A stretch of DNA of 59,211 nucleotides from Burkholderiales bacterium (GCA_016219375.1 JACRNC010000022.1:1-59211), one strand, 5' to 3'; positions 1-10,914 are shown, counted from the stretch's first letter. Notes: generated from the sequence alone by a model not told the origin. Numbers and translations: made by a program.

Positions 1-93
1 CCAGCTTGCCGTGGACAACGCATCCGCGTTGCCCACCGCGCCGGCCTTCGCCCACAAGCTCCACAGCCTCCCACCACCATCAATGAACCAGTC

Positions 94-1551
94 TCACAGC
101 TCTGGTCCTATCGGGGCGACAAGTATTCTGACGCGGGGGGGCTGTTGAAGCACGGTCTTCTCGTGCGCAGCCCATCGGAAGACAGTCCCCTCATCGTCGC
201 TCAGCGCTGCACGCAATGCGCGAAGAAACGGCAGGGTGGGATCAACGCCGGGACGCGCTTCGAGAAACTGCGATTTATGTTCAACGCGTCCATCCGCGTG
301 CATGACGTGGTGGGAAAACTGGAACGCTATCGTCTCGTACGGGTGCTGACCCCGCCGGAAGGGAATGGCGACGGCCGAGGTCTCGAAGTCGATGAAGTGC
401 AGCGGATAGCGCCATGCACACATCACGGCCCGCAGTCCCGCGGTGTTCACGAACTGTTCGCCGCCACCCGGCCACTGACCGCTGCATTGGAACCATTGCC
501 GCTGCGCCCGGCTCATGCCCGCTGGCCCGGGTGCGCAATCGGCCAGCGACAGATGGGTAGGCGTGACGTCGCTCAGCTTGAGCACACTTGCAGCGAGCAG
601 CTTTGGCTTGTTGCGGTAGTTCCAAAGATCCAGCACCGTGCCGCCCGCAAAGTCAGTCGCTTGCCAGCCGAACGACTCCGCCCAGCACTCGTGGAACCCG
701 CTACGCGGTTGGCCAGGCTCTGGGAAAGTTGGCGTTTTGAACTCGCAAGAGGCGCACATGGAGCTCGGCCGCGGGGAAATGCGGTCGTCGGCACGGTAGG
801 CGGCCGCCCATAGCGCTACCCCCTCCCCAAAACTCACAGACCGATCCAACACGACGAGTTCGCCGCCGACGATCTCATCGACGTGTTCATCAACCGGCAC
901 GGCCCTGAGCAAGGGAGCGCCGAGCTGCGCGCTGTCCGTTCCGGGCGCGACTTCAACGCTGGTCCGCGGGCCCGCCCGCTTGATGCGGAACCGCTGGTTG
1001 ATGCCGTCCACCGAAGACTTCGCAGACTTGTCCGCGAGCATCAGGAAACACCGGTACCTGAACGCCGGAAATGCCAATGCGGCCACGTAGCGCTGAAAAG
1101 CGATGTCTTGCAGGTAAGGAAGCATGTCGCTTGACAGCTGGCCCCTGGCGCAGCGGAAGTCCGGGCCCTCCTTCGGGTGGTAAGACTTCGCCTTGACTTC
1201 GATGAGCTCAATCTCGTCACCGCGCTTGCGCAGGATGTCAACGCGCACGAACAGCCCCTGCGCCTCCAGCGCAGCTTCGTAAACCGTGACCTCCGGACGT
1301 TGGAGCAGCTCGCGTGTGGTCGCCAGTTGCCCCGCGTGACTGTCGTCGATGACTTCGACCCCGCCGGGGTACATCAGGCGGGCCAACGCGCCCACCTGGA
1401 AGCCGCCTTCGGCCAGGGCATGCAGGAAGGCGTCTTCTTGCGCCCTATTGTGGAACTCCGCCTTGCCCGTGTAGAAGAGCTTCGTCGGACACTCCAGTGC
1501 CAGCTTGAAGCGGCTCTTGGTCAAGTAGCGGGGCGGCGGTGCGGTACTCAC
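94..1551 (-). CDS. DUF2779 / PD-(D/E)XK nuclease-like protein, C-terminally truncated
   Basis: The N-terminal half looks like a Cas4/RecB-type nuclease. It has an early CPTKLFY motif, the VDILRK...IELIEVKAKS stretch (Asp, then Glu-x-Lys), and a later cysteine cluster CASCEF...HECW that could hold an Fe-S cluster together with the first Cys. The C-terminal part begins a DUF2779 domain (HFIDFETS, PYETIAFQFSHH, DGRVEHKSQFL, then WAAHEKTVL), a DEDD-exonuclease-like fold, but stops soon after the HE motif, well short of the usual family length. A TGA ends the frame at 94, and the same frame stays open beyond it to the window edge. I therefore suspect truncation or a nonsense mutation. The start is GTG, overlapping the TGA of the upstream gene (GTGA), with GGAGG six bases before it. 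This implies translational coupling. Biological role unknown. Confidence 0.7.
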   Translation of the reverse strand: MSTAPPPRYLTKSRFKLALECPTKLFYTGKAEFHNRAQEDAFLHALAEGGFQVGALARLMYPGGVEVIDDSHAGQLATTRELLQRPEVTVYEAALEAQGLFVRVDILRKRGDEIELIEVKAKSYHPKEGPDFRCARGQLSSDMLPYLQDIAFQRYVAALAFPAFRYRCFLMLADKSAKSSVDGINQRFRIKRAGPRTSVEVAPGTDSAQLGAPLLRAVPVDEHVDEIVGGELVVLDRSVSFGEGVALWAAAYRADDRISPRPSSMCASCEFKTPTFPEPGQPRSGFHECWAESFGWQATDFAGGTVLDLWNYRNKPKLLAASVLKLSDVTPTHLSLADCAPGPAGMSRAQRQWFQCSGQWPGGGEQFVNTAGLRAVMCAWRYPLHFIDFETSAVAIPFRRGQHPYETIAFQFSHHVMHADGRVEHKSQFLEARPGVDPTLPFLRALRAALSDDEGTVFRWAAHEKTVLQQPPRVRILVAPIGPEL

Positions 1552-2138
1552 ACCGCCTCCCAGGGGGCCAATCGGTACGTCGATGCGCCGACCAGTTCGA
1601 AGAAGACTTCGCCGTGCGGGTAATGGCCAGGGATCGCCGCGTCGTGCCAGAACGAGCTGAGCGCTGCGGCATCCAGAATGAAAGCTCTCGCTGCCGCGTC
1701 CTCATCGACCAAGCTCTGCCAATCCTCGCGAAGGCAAGCAGGCGCGAACAACAAGGCTGCCCTTTTGCGCGATTGCCAGGACAGCGCTTCCCAGTCAGCC
1801 TGACGTTCCTGCAGAAGGCGAAGCACGGCCCGGATGTCCGGATGCTCGCGTGCATCTTTCTGAGGAATCTGCGCGGCGCGGTGCTCGCCCTCGATGCGAA
1901 CTTCGTAAGCCGTGAAAAGGTGACGCTGGTCTGCTGTAGCCGCGCTGGCAAGCGCAGACGCCGCACTTGGGCTTGCATAGACCGCCTGCCGGCGGCACGG
2001 CATGTCCGCCGGGCGCAGGTACTCCCACAGGTTGTCGACCACATAGGGCACATTGACAGGCAGCCTGGTCGTGTGACGCGCACCGATCGGCGCTTCGCAG
2101 GCCGAGACGGAGAGGGTTTTGACGGCGCGGAAGAACAT
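1548..2138 (-). CDS. Hypothetical protein coupled to the DUF2779 gene
   Basis: This 196-residue protein is not confidently recognised. The frame is open further upstream, but the ATG at 2138 (MFFRAVKTL) has AGGAG eight bases before it, while the in-frame ATG at 2165 has no good ribosome site. Visible features are a VPYVVDNLWEYLRP segment followed by RRQAVYASPS and an alanine run. The latter faintly recalls the entry strand of ADP-ribosyltransferase-like folds, but this is too weak for a call. No signal peptide or membrane segment is seen. It overlaps the downstream nuclease-like gene by four bases, so the two are probably made together. Confidence 0.6.
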   Translation of the reverse strand: MFFRAVKTLSVSACEAPIGARHTTRLPVNVPYVVDNLWEYLRPADMPCRRQAVYASPSAASALASAATADQRHLFTAYEVRIEGEHRAAQIPQKDAREHPDIRAVLRLLQERQADWEALSWQSRKRAALLFAPACLREDWQSLVDEDAAARAFILDAAALSSFWHDAAIPGHYPHGEVFFELVGASTYRLAPWEAV

Positions 2139-2333
2139 GGGTTCAACTCCTGTGGAGCGACTCATATTCGGCTGCACCTGCGACAAGTTGAGTCGCTGGC
2201 CGTAGGCGCCGCACGGCAGGTCACCGTTTCGTGACCCAGTCCCTGGATTCGGCCAGCACGGCCGCACGGGGACTCAAACTGCTCGGCAACCGGTCGATAC
2301 AGCGGTTCCATCACATCGTGCCAACCGCTGAAC

Positions 2334-3026
2334 ATGCCGACGCTTGACCGGATCAACGAGCTTCTTCTCGCCCACTCCGAGAACCCATTCGACGTGCTGC
2401 GAGAGCACGGTGTTCAGGCTGAACTGCGCGAACTGCTGCTAGAAGAATTCCCAGATCGCATTCCCGTGAAAATTCTGCAGCCCCATATGCCGGCGCGATT
2501 TGAGTGGGCGGGACAGCAGCATACAAAACGTGTTCAGCTTGAGATGAAAGTCCGCCTTGAGCCTGGGGAAACAGTCGAGAGAGGCCGCACAGATCTGATC
2601 GTGTTTCGCAACAGCCTTCCGGTCGAAGATCACGTTGCGCTAACCTGCTGCCGCAATGGCCCGGGCGACATCCTCGCCACCGTGCGCGTACAAGACGTAG
2701 AGGTAGCCATCGAGATAAAAGCTTCACCATCTCGGACGCCTGAACAGCGCAAAAAGTACGCCGCCGACTTGCGTCGCTTGTTGGACCAGAATGAACGCGG
2801 AGTCGAAGCATTTTTCGTGCTGATCGACAAGGCTCACCCCAGATTTGGAAAGATCAGCACTCGTCCAGGGACGACGGTCGACATGCAAGACTGGGAGGGC
2901 CTTCGCAAATTTGTGCCCGACGGCGTATCGATCACCACAGATCGCCCCGCGAAATGGACGGCAATTGCCTCGATGTGCTTCTTGGACCGCAATGGCCGAC
3001 CCGCCCGCGTCTTTGTGTGGCGTTGA
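2334..3026 (+). CDS. Hypothetical protein with a PD-(D/E)XK-like nuclease core
   Basis: This 230-residue protein diverges from the pair on its left. Residues around 85-130 read RTDLIVF ... VEVAIEIKASPS, which fits the Asp...Glu-x-Lys catalytic pattern of PD-(D/E)XK nucleases. The helical N-terminus (MPTLDRINELLLAHSENPF) and the C-terminus match no domain I recognise. Codon use is visibly less GC-rich than the surrounding chromosome (AAA, AAG and ATA codons), consistent with horizontal transfer. With the DUF2779 pair and the IS remnant next to it, it probably belongs to an acquired patch. A DNA-restricting role is possible but not shown. Confidence 0.6.
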   Translation: MPTLDRINELLLAHSENPFDVLREHGVQAELRELLLEEFPDRIPVKILQPHMPARFEWAGQQHTKRVQLEMKVRLEPGETVERGRTDLIVFRNSLPVEDHVALTCCRNGPGDILATVRVQDVEVAIEIKASPSRTPEQRKKYAADLRRLLDQNERGVEAFFVLIDKAHPRFGKISTRPGTTVDMQDWEGLRKFVPDGVSITTDRPAKWTAIASMCFLDRNGRPARVFVWR

Positions 3027-3039
3027 CTCCTGCGCTCGG

Positions 3040-3235
3040 GATTGCGGCAATGCTGGGGCGAAACGCATCCCTGTTTTTGAGATGGTGCGGGCGGTTCTCG
3101 CTCCAACTCCTTGATGCGCTGAGCGTCCGGTGTAGGGCGCCTTCAGGCTGGCCAGCGTCGTCGTGTTGCGCCCCCGCTGCGGAACGTGTGCGGCACCCAG
3201 CCGATCTAGCTTGCGGTGGACTCCACAGCGGCCCA
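3040..3235 (-). pseudogene. Decayed IS3-type transposase orfA fragment
   Basis: Read on the minus strand, this gap holds a scrambled match to an IS3-family OrfA. The segment DAQRIKELERE, the hallmark leucine-zipper start of these proteins, is followed after frame changes by remnants resembling the NEILK...AFFA region. No frame is open across it and no terminal repeats are visible. It marks an old insertion at the border between the accessory patch and glmS. Identification rests on one short conserved stretch. Confidence 0.45.
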
Positions 3236-3256
3236 TTGCGCGTGATGATGAGCCCT

Positions 3257-5140
<1,884 letters not shown>

Positions 5141-5237
5141 GGCTGAAGCTCCGACAAGGGGGTGCCGCATGCTAGGCGCGGCACGGTGAAAGAAGGTTAT
5201 CGTTTCGATCCAGGATTTCGAGGTCTCCTTTCACCAC

Positions 5238-5825
5238 ATGCCTGAATCGACAGATCCTTCCATTCGCCAATCACCAGCGACAACGATTCCCCGCACGCCA
5301 GGCGTGGACGCCGCCGACCTGCGCCTGCTCGCCCTGCTGCAGGACGATGCCGGGCTGACGCTGCAGGCCCTGGCCGAGGCGGCTCACCTGTCGCCGGCCA
5401 CCGCCCACCGGCGGCTGCGCCGGCTGCAGGACGCCGGGCTGATCGAGCGGCAGGTGGCGGTGGTCTCGCGCGACAAGCTGGCTGAGGCGCTCGGCCGCTC
5501 GCTGACGGCGCTGGTGGAGGTGACGCTGGACGTGCAGGCGCACGAGCGGCTGGACGCCTTCGAGGCGCGCGCCGTGGCCCGGGACGAGGTGCAGCAGTGC
5601 TGGCGGGTGTCGCCGGGGCCGGACTTCATCCTGGTGGTGGAGGTGGCCGACATGGAGGCCTACCAAGCCCTGGCCCGGGCCCTGTTCACCGAGGACGCCA
5701 ATGTGCGGCAGGTGAGGGCCTACTTCGCGACCAGGCGGGCCAAGTTCAGCACCGCGTCGCCGCTGCTGGCGGCGCGGGGGGGCGCACCCCGCGCCGGGCG
5801 GCCGGCGGCGGGCGGGCTGCGCTGA
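5238..5825 (+). CDS. Lrp/AsnC-family transcriptional regulator
   Basis: This 195-residue cytoplasmic regulator has an N-terminal winged helix (DLRLLALLQDDAGLTLQALAEAAHLSPATAHRRL split over residues ~30-65, with the LIERQVAVVS strand typical of AsnC). A C-terminal RAM ligand-binding domain follows (TALVEVTLDV ... VQQCWRVSPGPDFILVVEVADMEAY). Lrp-type proteins sense amino acids and form octamers. The 97-bp divergent gap with glmS suggests autoregulation and possible influence on glmS. Target and ligand are unknown. The last 30 residues are low-complexity Gly/Ala/Arg. Confidence 0.9.
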   Translation: MPESTDPSIRQSPATTIPRTPGVDAADLRLLALLQDDAGLTLQALAEAAHLSPATAHRRLRRLQDAGLIERQVAVVSRDKLAEALGRSLTALVEVTLDVQAHERLDAFEARAVARDEVQQCWRVSPGPDFILVVEVADMEAYQALARALFTEDANVRQVRAYFATRRAKFSTASPLLAARGGAPRAGRPAAGGLR

Positions 5826-5839
5826 CCACCAAAGCGATG

Positions 5840-6013
5840 AAAGGGCCCATGCGGGGCCTTATCTGCAGAACACAGAAAGCGCCCGCCCGGGCCTTTCAGA
5901 CGAAAAGGCCGCGTGGGGCCTTCGGGACGGAAAGGTCGGCGAAGGCCGCCCCAAACCAAGAAGGCCCGGCATGGGGCCATTCCCAAAGGCAAAAGGCCCC
6001 TGCCGGGCCTTTT
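5840..6013. repeat. Array of about six terminator-like hairpin units
   Basis: Six degenerate units of the form AAGGCCC-loop-GGGCCTT follow one another every 27-36 bases, centred near 5850, 5886, 5913, 5940, 5970 and 6002. The third (5905-5910 with 5917-5922) and the last are clean hairpins. The second, fourth and fifth are imperfect. The whole gap between the Lrp gene and the osmB-like gene is made of these. Confidence 0.6.
5991..6013. terminator. Bidirectional rho-independent terminator
   Basis: A nine-base stem AAAAGGCCC/GGGCCTTTT with a five-base loop has A and T runs on both sides. It can therefore serve the convergent Lrp gene and osmB-like gene. It is the best-formed unit of the array. 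Confidence 0.65.
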
Positions 6014-6071
6014 GCGGGGAAGAGCAGCGGCGGCGGCCAGGCTTCATGCCGGCGGCCGCCGCAGCAGGCGC

Positions 6072-6296
6072 TTACTTGCCGGTCTGGTTGCCGATGACGC
6101 CGCCCACGGCCGCGCCGCCGATGGTGCCGGCCGCGCTGCCGCCGGTCAGCACGGAGCCGGCCACGCCGCCGATGGCCGCACCGGCCGCAGTGTTGCGGGT
6201 GCGGTGGTCCATGCTTTCACAGCCGACGAGGCCCAGGGCCGCGACCACGGCAACGGTGCCGGTCACGGTGCGGAGGATCGAAAACTTGGCGGTCAT
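6072..6296 (-). CDS. OsmB-like glycine-zipper lipoprotein
   Basis: This 74-residue small envelope lipoprotein starts at the ATG at 6296, which has AGGAG seven bases before it. An in-frame start ten codons earlier lacks this. The signal peptide ends in a lipobox LVGC with Cys26 as the lipidated residue. The rest is a glycine-zipper hairpin (AAGAAIGGVAGSVLTGG, AAVGGVIGNQTGK), as in OsmB and related proteins that insert into or line a membrane. OsmB is osmotically induced in enterics, but no regulatory site is evident here. It stands alone between the hairpin array and the J-domain gene. Confidence 0.85.
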   Translation of the reverse strand: MTAKFSILRTVTGTVAVVAALGLVGCESMDHRTRNTAAGAAIGGVAGSVLTGGSAAGTIGGAAVGGVIGNQTGK

Positions 6297-6491
6297 GTGG
6301 TTCTCCTGTTGTGGGTGGGCCGCCACGACACCAGCGGCTGCCGGGATTCAGCATCGCTGCCCAGCCGGCGCGGCGGCATCGGATCACGGCGCGGCAGCTT
6401 GTGTGACTGCGCCGACAAGGGATGCGGGTTGCCAGGGCAAGGGATGGCGCCCTCGCCGCACCGCCCTCCCCTGACCCTTTGCCGCCGCCGC

Positions 6492-7724
6492 TCAGCGAGG
6501 CAGGCTCAGGGCAGCGGCGCTGCGCAGCCGCAGAGAGGCATCCAGCGTGGGCGACGCGGGTGACGGCCGCGTCCAGGCCGGCTGCTGCGGCGCGGGCCGC
6601 GCCGGCAGGGGCACGGCGGCATGCCCGCCACCCGGCGGCGGCTCGTCGGCAGGCGCGCCCAGCTCGGCCCGGGGCACGCCCGGCTCTTCGGCCGCCGGCT
6701 CCTGTGCGTCTTGCCGGTGGCCCGCGGCGACGGCCGACCCGGCCTCGCGCTCGTCTGCCGGGCGGCCCTTGCGCCGCTGCGCGCTGGTGGCACCCGAGGC
6801 CGGCGACGCGCCTGCCGCAGCCGCCGCTGCTGATGCGCGCGGGGCGGTGCCAGTGGCCGCACTGCCGTCTGCCGAGCGGCCCACCTGCGCGGCGCGGGCG
6901 GGAGTGTCGATGGGCGCCGGGCCCGCCGCAGTCGGCTCCAGCGCCAGCTCGCCGTACGACGCTGCCGCCGCGGCGGCCTCGTCCGGCCGGGCAGTGGCCG
7001 ATGCCGACGTGGCGTCTGCCGTGGCCCGGGCGCCGACCCCGCCGCCGGCGTCCGAGCCAAATCCCGATCCGCCCCCTGGGCCAGTCGGCGGATCGATCGC
7101 CGCATGGGCCGCCGCATCGCTCGACGTGTCGGCCACCGCATCGGCCGCCGCATCAGTCGCCGCATCACCTACCGGCTGAGGCGCCGGGCCGCCCGAAGGC
7201 AGCAGGACGGCGGCCGATGCCGACGCCGGCTGGGCCCATCCGCCCGCCTGGGCCGCCGCGCCCGCATGCCAGGCACGCAGCAGGGCGTGCTCGTCCCGCG
7301 CCTGCTGGTGCACCCACCAGGCGGCCACCGAGCCGGCCACCGTCACCAGCGTGGCCGAGCCGGCCCCGGCAGCCCAGCGCAGCGGGTGGCGCAGCATGCT
7401 GCGGCGCAGGGCACGCACGATGCGCTGCCGGCGGTGCCGCAGCGGCGCGGCCCTGTGCGGGGCGCCGGCGGCGGCGCTGCGCAGCTCGGCGTCATAGGCG
7501 ATGCGGCGGGCAGGGTCGCCGAGCACCGCGTAGGCGGCATTGATGGCGGCCATCTCGTCGCCATCGGTCGGCTGGGCGCCCCGGCGGTCCGGGTGGTGCA
7601 GCGAGGCCAGCGCCCGATAGGCGGCGCGGATGACCTCCGCCGTCGCGCTGGGCGACACCTGCAGCCGCTCGTAGTGCGTGGGCGTGCGCGCGTTCAGGCG
7701 CGAGCCGGCCGGGCGCGCATCCAT
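6492..7724 (-). CDS. J-domain (DnaJ-like) membrane-anchored protein
   Basis: This 410-residue protein has an N-terminal J domain (residues ~16-80) with the essential HPD at 44-46 (LHHPDRRG) and helix IV ending DPARRIAYDAEL. It should stimulate an Hsp70/DnaK partner. A basic stretch and one membrane segment follow (about 117-138, GSATLVTVAGSVAAWWV). The remaining 270 residues are Ala/Pro/Gly/Thr low-complexity sequence with no recognisable domain, so the client is unknown. Its ATG shares one base with the glmU stop (TGATG), so it is probably expressed by coupling with glmU. The tail is so biased that its exact extent should be read with caution. Confidence 0.8.
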   Translation of the reverse strand: MDARPAGSRLNARTPTHYERLQVSPSATAEVIRAAYRALASLHHPDRRGAQPTDGDEMAAINAAYAVLGDPARRIAYDAELRSAAAGAPHRAAPLRHRRQRIVRALRRSMLRHPLRWAAGAGSATLVTVAGSVAAWWVHQQARDEHALLRAWHAGAAAQAGGWAQPASASAAVLLPSGGPAPQPVGDAATDAAADAVADTSSDAAAHAAIDPPTGPGGGSGFGSDAGGGVGARATADATSASATARPDEAAAAAASYGELALEPTAAGPAPIDTPARAAQVGRSADGSAATGTAPRASAAAAAAGASPASGATSAQRRKGRPADEREAGSAVAAGHRQDAQEPAAEEPGVPRAELGAPADEPPPGGGHAAVPLPARPAPQQPAWTRPSPASPTLDASLRLRSAAALSLPR

Positions 7725-9157
7725 CAGGCCGGCTTCTTCTGCGGCCGCTTCCAGCCCGGCAGGCTGACCTGCCGCGCGCGGGCCACCGTCAGCTGCCCGG
7801 CCGGTGCGTCCTTGGCCAGGGTGCTGCCGCCGCCGATGGTGGCGCCCTCGCCCAGCGTGACGGGCGCGATCAGCACGCAGTTGCTGCCCACGTGCACGTC
7901 GGCGCCGATCACCGTGCGGTGCTTGTTGGCACCGTCGTAGTTGGCGGTGATGCTGCCGGCGCCGAAGTTGACGCGCTCACCTACCGTGGCATCGCCCAGA
8001 TAGGCCAGGTGGTTGGCCTTGGCCCCGGCGGCCAGCGTGGAGTTCTTGACCTCGACGAAGTTGCCGATGTGCACGTCCGCGCCCAGCTTGGCGCCAGGGC
8101 GCAGGCGGGCATAGGGGCCCACGATGGCGCCGGGGCCGACTTCCACGCCGGCGGCATCGCCTTCGATGTGGCAATAGGCATGCAGCGTGGCGCCGGCTGC
8201 GATACGCGCGTTGCGGATCACGCAGTAGGGCCCGATGCGCACGCCGTCGCCCAGCTCCACCCGGCCCTCGAAGACGCAGCCCACGTCCACCTCCACGTCG
8301 CGGCCCACCTGCAGCTCGCCGCGCAGATCGAAGCGCGCCGGGTCAGCCAGGCGCAGGCCCTGCTCCATCAGCCCTTCGGCCTGCTGGCGCTGCAGCCGGC
8401 GCTCCAGGTCGGCCAGCTGCGCCGGGCTGTTGACGCCCAGCACCTCGATCTCGCTGGCCGGGTGGGCGGCGCACACGTGCGTGCGCTCGGCCTCCGCCTG
8501 GGCGACGACGTCGGTCAGGTAGTACTCGCCCTGGGCGTTGTCGTTGGTCAGCCGGCTCAGCCAGCGGCGCAGCGCGGCGGTGGGCGCTGCCATCACGCCG
8601 GTGTAGACCTCGCGGATGGCCAGCTGGCGCGGGTGGGCGTCCTTCTGCTCGACGATGCCCAGGATGCGGCCGCCCTCGCCCTCACGCGCCGAGTCGCCCA
8701 CGCGCACGATGCGGCCGTAGCCGGTCGGGTCGTCCAGGTGCACGGTGAGCAGGGCGAGGTTCTTGCCGGCGCATGCCTCGATCAGCGCGCGGGCGGTCTC
8801 GGTGCGGATCAGCGGCGTGTCGCCATTGAGGATCAGCGTGATGCCGTCGGCGTCGTCCGCCAGGTGCGGCGCGGCCTGCTGCACCGCATGGCCGGTGCCG
8901 AGCTGCGGCTCCTGGCGCACGAACTGCAGCGGCAGCGCAGCAGCCTGCGGCGCCATCGCCGCCTCCACCTGCTCGGCGCCGTGGCCGGTGATCACGTGGA
9001 TGCGCCGCGCGCCCAGGCCGGCGCAGGCCTGGATGACATGCGCCAGCATCGGCCGGCCGGCCAGCGTGTGCAGCACCTTGGGCCGGGCGGACTTCATCCG
9101 CGTGCCCTTGCCGGCGGCCATGATGACGATGTCGAGCGGGTAGGCGGATGCGGTCAA
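7724..9157 (-). CDS. glmU: Bifunctional GlcNAc-1-P uridyltransferase / GlcN-1-P acetyltransferase
   Basis: GlmU acetylates glucosamine-1-phosphate and couples it to UTP to give UDP-GlcNAc, the precursor of peptidoglycan and LPS. The N-terminal pyrophosphorylase domain has AAGKGTRMKSARPKVLH and the LNGDTPLI metal site. The C-terminal left-handed beta-helix has NFVEVKNSTL, KANHLAYLGDA and GAGSITANYDG. I chose a TTG start at 9157 (478 residues) because GAGGG precedes it. The frame is open to an ATG at 9226, but that extra 23 residues matches nothing in the family (about 455 residues). It lies upstream of, and coupled to, the J-domain gene. Confidence 0.95.
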   Translation of the reverse strand: MTASAYPLDIVIMAAGKGTRMKSARPKVLHTLAGRPMLAHVIQACAGLGARRIHVITGHGAEQVEAAMAPQAAALPLQFVRQEPQLGTGHAVQQAAPHLADDADGITLILNGDTPLIRTETARALIEACAGKNLALLTVHLDDPTGYGRIVRVGDSAREGEGGRILGIVEQKDAHPRQLAIREVYTGVMAAPTAALRRWLSRLTNDNAQGEYYLTDVVAQAEAERTHVCAAHPASEIEVLGVNSPAQLADLERRLQRQQAEGLMEQGLRLADPARFDLRGELQVGRDVEVDVGCVFEGRVELGDGVRIGPYCVIRNARIAAGATLHAYCHIEGDAAGVEVGPGAIVGPYARLRPGAKLGADVHIGNFVEVKNSTLAAGAKANHLAYLGDATVGERVNFGAGSITANYDGANKHRTVIGADVHVGSNCVLIAPVTLGEGATIGGGSTLAKDAPAGQLTVARARQVSLPGWKRPQKKPA

Positions 9158-9226
9158 GGCGGTCCCTCGGTGGTCGTTGTGCGGGGCGGCGGTCAGCCGG
9201 CTGCGGTGTGCGCGCAGTCTGCCCAA

Positions 9227-9868
9227 TCAGCGGGTGGCGGGCACCACCACGGTCACGGTGCGCGGGCTCAGGGCCGGGCCGGGGAAGTCCTTGAGCGACG
9301 CCTCAAAGAGCGGCTGCATCAGCCCGCCGACGCTGCCCACCGTCTCCCAGCTGGCATGCGTCTCGTACAGCACGGCATGGCTGCGCCGGTCGCGGATCAG
9401 CAGGTCCACCTGCAGCTCGGTCCAGGGCGGCTCGTAGCTCATGCCGAAGCCCCAGCCCGGGCCGCCCCACATGCCGCCCAGGCCCCAGCCCCAGCGGCCT
9501 CGCGGCCCGTAGTAATCGTTGTAGGGCGAAGGCCGCACGCGCGTGGCCGCGCCCACCTGCACCAGCACATCGGCCTGCTCGGCCGAGGCCGGCCGGAAGC
9601 CCGCGGCAGCCAGCGCGGGCACGGCCGCGGCCTCGATGGCGGCCTGGTCGTCCGGGCGGCTCTGCTGCGACGGCAGCCGCTCGAAGGCGTAGCTGCCCGG
9701 CGCCCGGCCCGCCGGCCAGGTGCCGAAGCTGGAGACCTCGGCATTGATGGTGCGCATGCCCGAGCAGCCGGCCAGCAGTGCGCCGGCCAGCATCACCGCC
9801 GCCGCCAGGCCGCGCCGCCCACGGCCGTGAGCCGGCACAGTAGATGTCTGCAGTGCAATCGTCGTCAT
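9227..9868 (-). CDS. DUF4136-type outer-membrane lipoprotein
   Basis: This 213-residue protein starts at the ATG at 9868, with a GAGGAGG site, overlapping the ttcA stop by ATGA. The long signal peptide ends with LLAGC (Cys35). The mature part ([12 protein letters not shown] ... [12 protein letters not shown] ... [19 protein letters not shown]) matches the DUF4136 layout, followed by a Gly/Trp-rich loop ([12 protein letters not shown]) and a beta-rich C-terminus. The function of the family is unknown. It is presumably tethered to the outer or inner membrane leaflet. The link to ttcA is positional only. Confidence 0.85.
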   Translation of the reverse strand: MTTIALQTSTVPAHGRGRRGLAAAVMLAGALLAGCSGMRTINAEVSSFGTWPAGRAPGSYAFERLPSQQSRPDDQAAIEAAAVPALAAAGFRPASAEQADVLVQVGAATRVRPSPYNDYYGPRGRWGWGLGGMWGGPGWGFGMSYEPPWTELQVDLLIRDRRSHAVLYETHASWETVGSVGGLMQPLFEASLKDFPGPALSPRTVTVVVPATR

Positions 9869-10872
9869 GCCTCGTCCTCCTCGTCTGCCCAGGCGGCGCT
9901 GCGCGCCGCACCGGGCCGGATGGTGATGGCCTGCACGCCGCCCGCACCGGATGGGGAGGGGCTGGCGCAGGACTCGTCCTCGTCGAACGCAATGTCTCCA
10001 TTGGCATCCGGCAGGCCCGTTGTGCGCAGGGTCTCGAAGGGGTAGAAGCTGCGGTCCATCAGGTGCGAGGGCACCACGTTGGCCAGGGCGTTGAAGACGT
10101 TGTCCACGCGGCCCGGGAAGCGCTTGTCCCAGTCGCGCAGCATGGCCTTCATCTGCTTGCGCTGCAGGTTCTCCTGGCTGCCGCACAGCGTGCACGGGAT
10201 GATGGGGAACTGCCGGTGCGCGGCCCAGGCTTCCAGGTCGGGCTCGTTCACATAGGCCAGCGGGCGGATGACCATGAACTCGCCGTTGTCACTGACCAGC
10301 TTGGGCGGCATGCCCTTGAGCTTGCCGCCGAAGAACATGTTGAGGAACAGCGTCTGCAGCATGTCGTCGCGGTGGTGGCCCAGCGCGATCTTGGTCGCAC
10401 CCAGCTCCTTGGCCACGCGGTAGAGGATGCCCCGGCGCAGCCGCGAGCACAGGCTGCACATGGTCTTGCCCTCGGGAATCTTGCTCTTCACGATGGAGTA
10501 GGTGTCCTGCTCCTCGATGTGGAAGGGCACGCCGCGGCTCTTGAGGTACTCCGGCAGGATGTGCTCGGGGAAGCCCGGCTGCTTCTGGTCCAGGTTGACG
10601 GCCACCAGCTCGAAGCGCACCGGCGCGCGGGCCTGCAGCTTGAGCAGGATGTCCAGCAGGCCGTAGCTGTCCTTGCCGCCGGACATGCACACCATGACCT
10701 TGTCGCCGGCCTCGATCATGTTGAAGTCGACGATGGCCTGGCCGACCAGGCGGCACAGGCGCTTCTCCAGCTTCTTGGCCTCGCGCTCGGCCTTGGCGCG
10801 GCGGGAGGCGTCGTCGGCTTGCGCGGGCTGGTGCAGCGGCTCGTTCAGCGGCAGGGATTCGGGGGCGTTCAT
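9865..10872 (-). CDS. ttcA: tRNA 2-thiocytidine(32) synthetase
   Basis: TtcA thiolates C32 of certain tRNAs using ATP and a [4Fe-4S] cluster. The PP-loop SGGKDS is at residues 64-69. The two CxxC motifs, [10 protein letters not shown] (around 137) and CTLCG (around 225), frame the cluster. [10 protein letters not shown] and NMFFGG are standard for the family. At 335 residues it is slightly longer than the E. coli enzyme, with an acidic tail. It is followed by the DUF4136 lipoprotein with a 4-base overlap, and preceded by folB with a 42-base gap. Confidence 0.96.
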   Translation of the reverse strand: MNAPESLPLNEPLHQPAQADDASRRAKAEREAKKLEKRLCRLVGQAIVDFNMIEAGDKVMVCMSGGKDSYGLLDILLKLQARAPVRFELVAVNLDQKQPGFPEHILPEYLKSRGVPFHIEEQDTYSIVKSKIPEGKTMCSLCSRLRRGILYRVAKELGATKIALGHHRDDMLQTLFLNMFFGGKLKGMPPKLVSDNGEFMVIRPLAYVNEPDLEAWAAHRQFPIIPCTLCGSQENLQRKQMKAMLRDWDKRFPGRVDNVFNALANVVPSHLMDRSFYPFETLRTTGLPDANGDIAFDEDESCASPSPSGAGGVQAITIRPGAARSAAWADEEDEA

Positions 10873-10914
10873 CGCAGGTCTCTTGCTCTCAATACGTCCG
10901 GTGTGCCGGGCGGC

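Noticed and set aside
5597..6097. A protein-coding reading of the hairpin stack
   Set aside because: The frame overlaps the Lrp gene out of frame and has no ribosome site; the hairpin pattern explains the repetition better.
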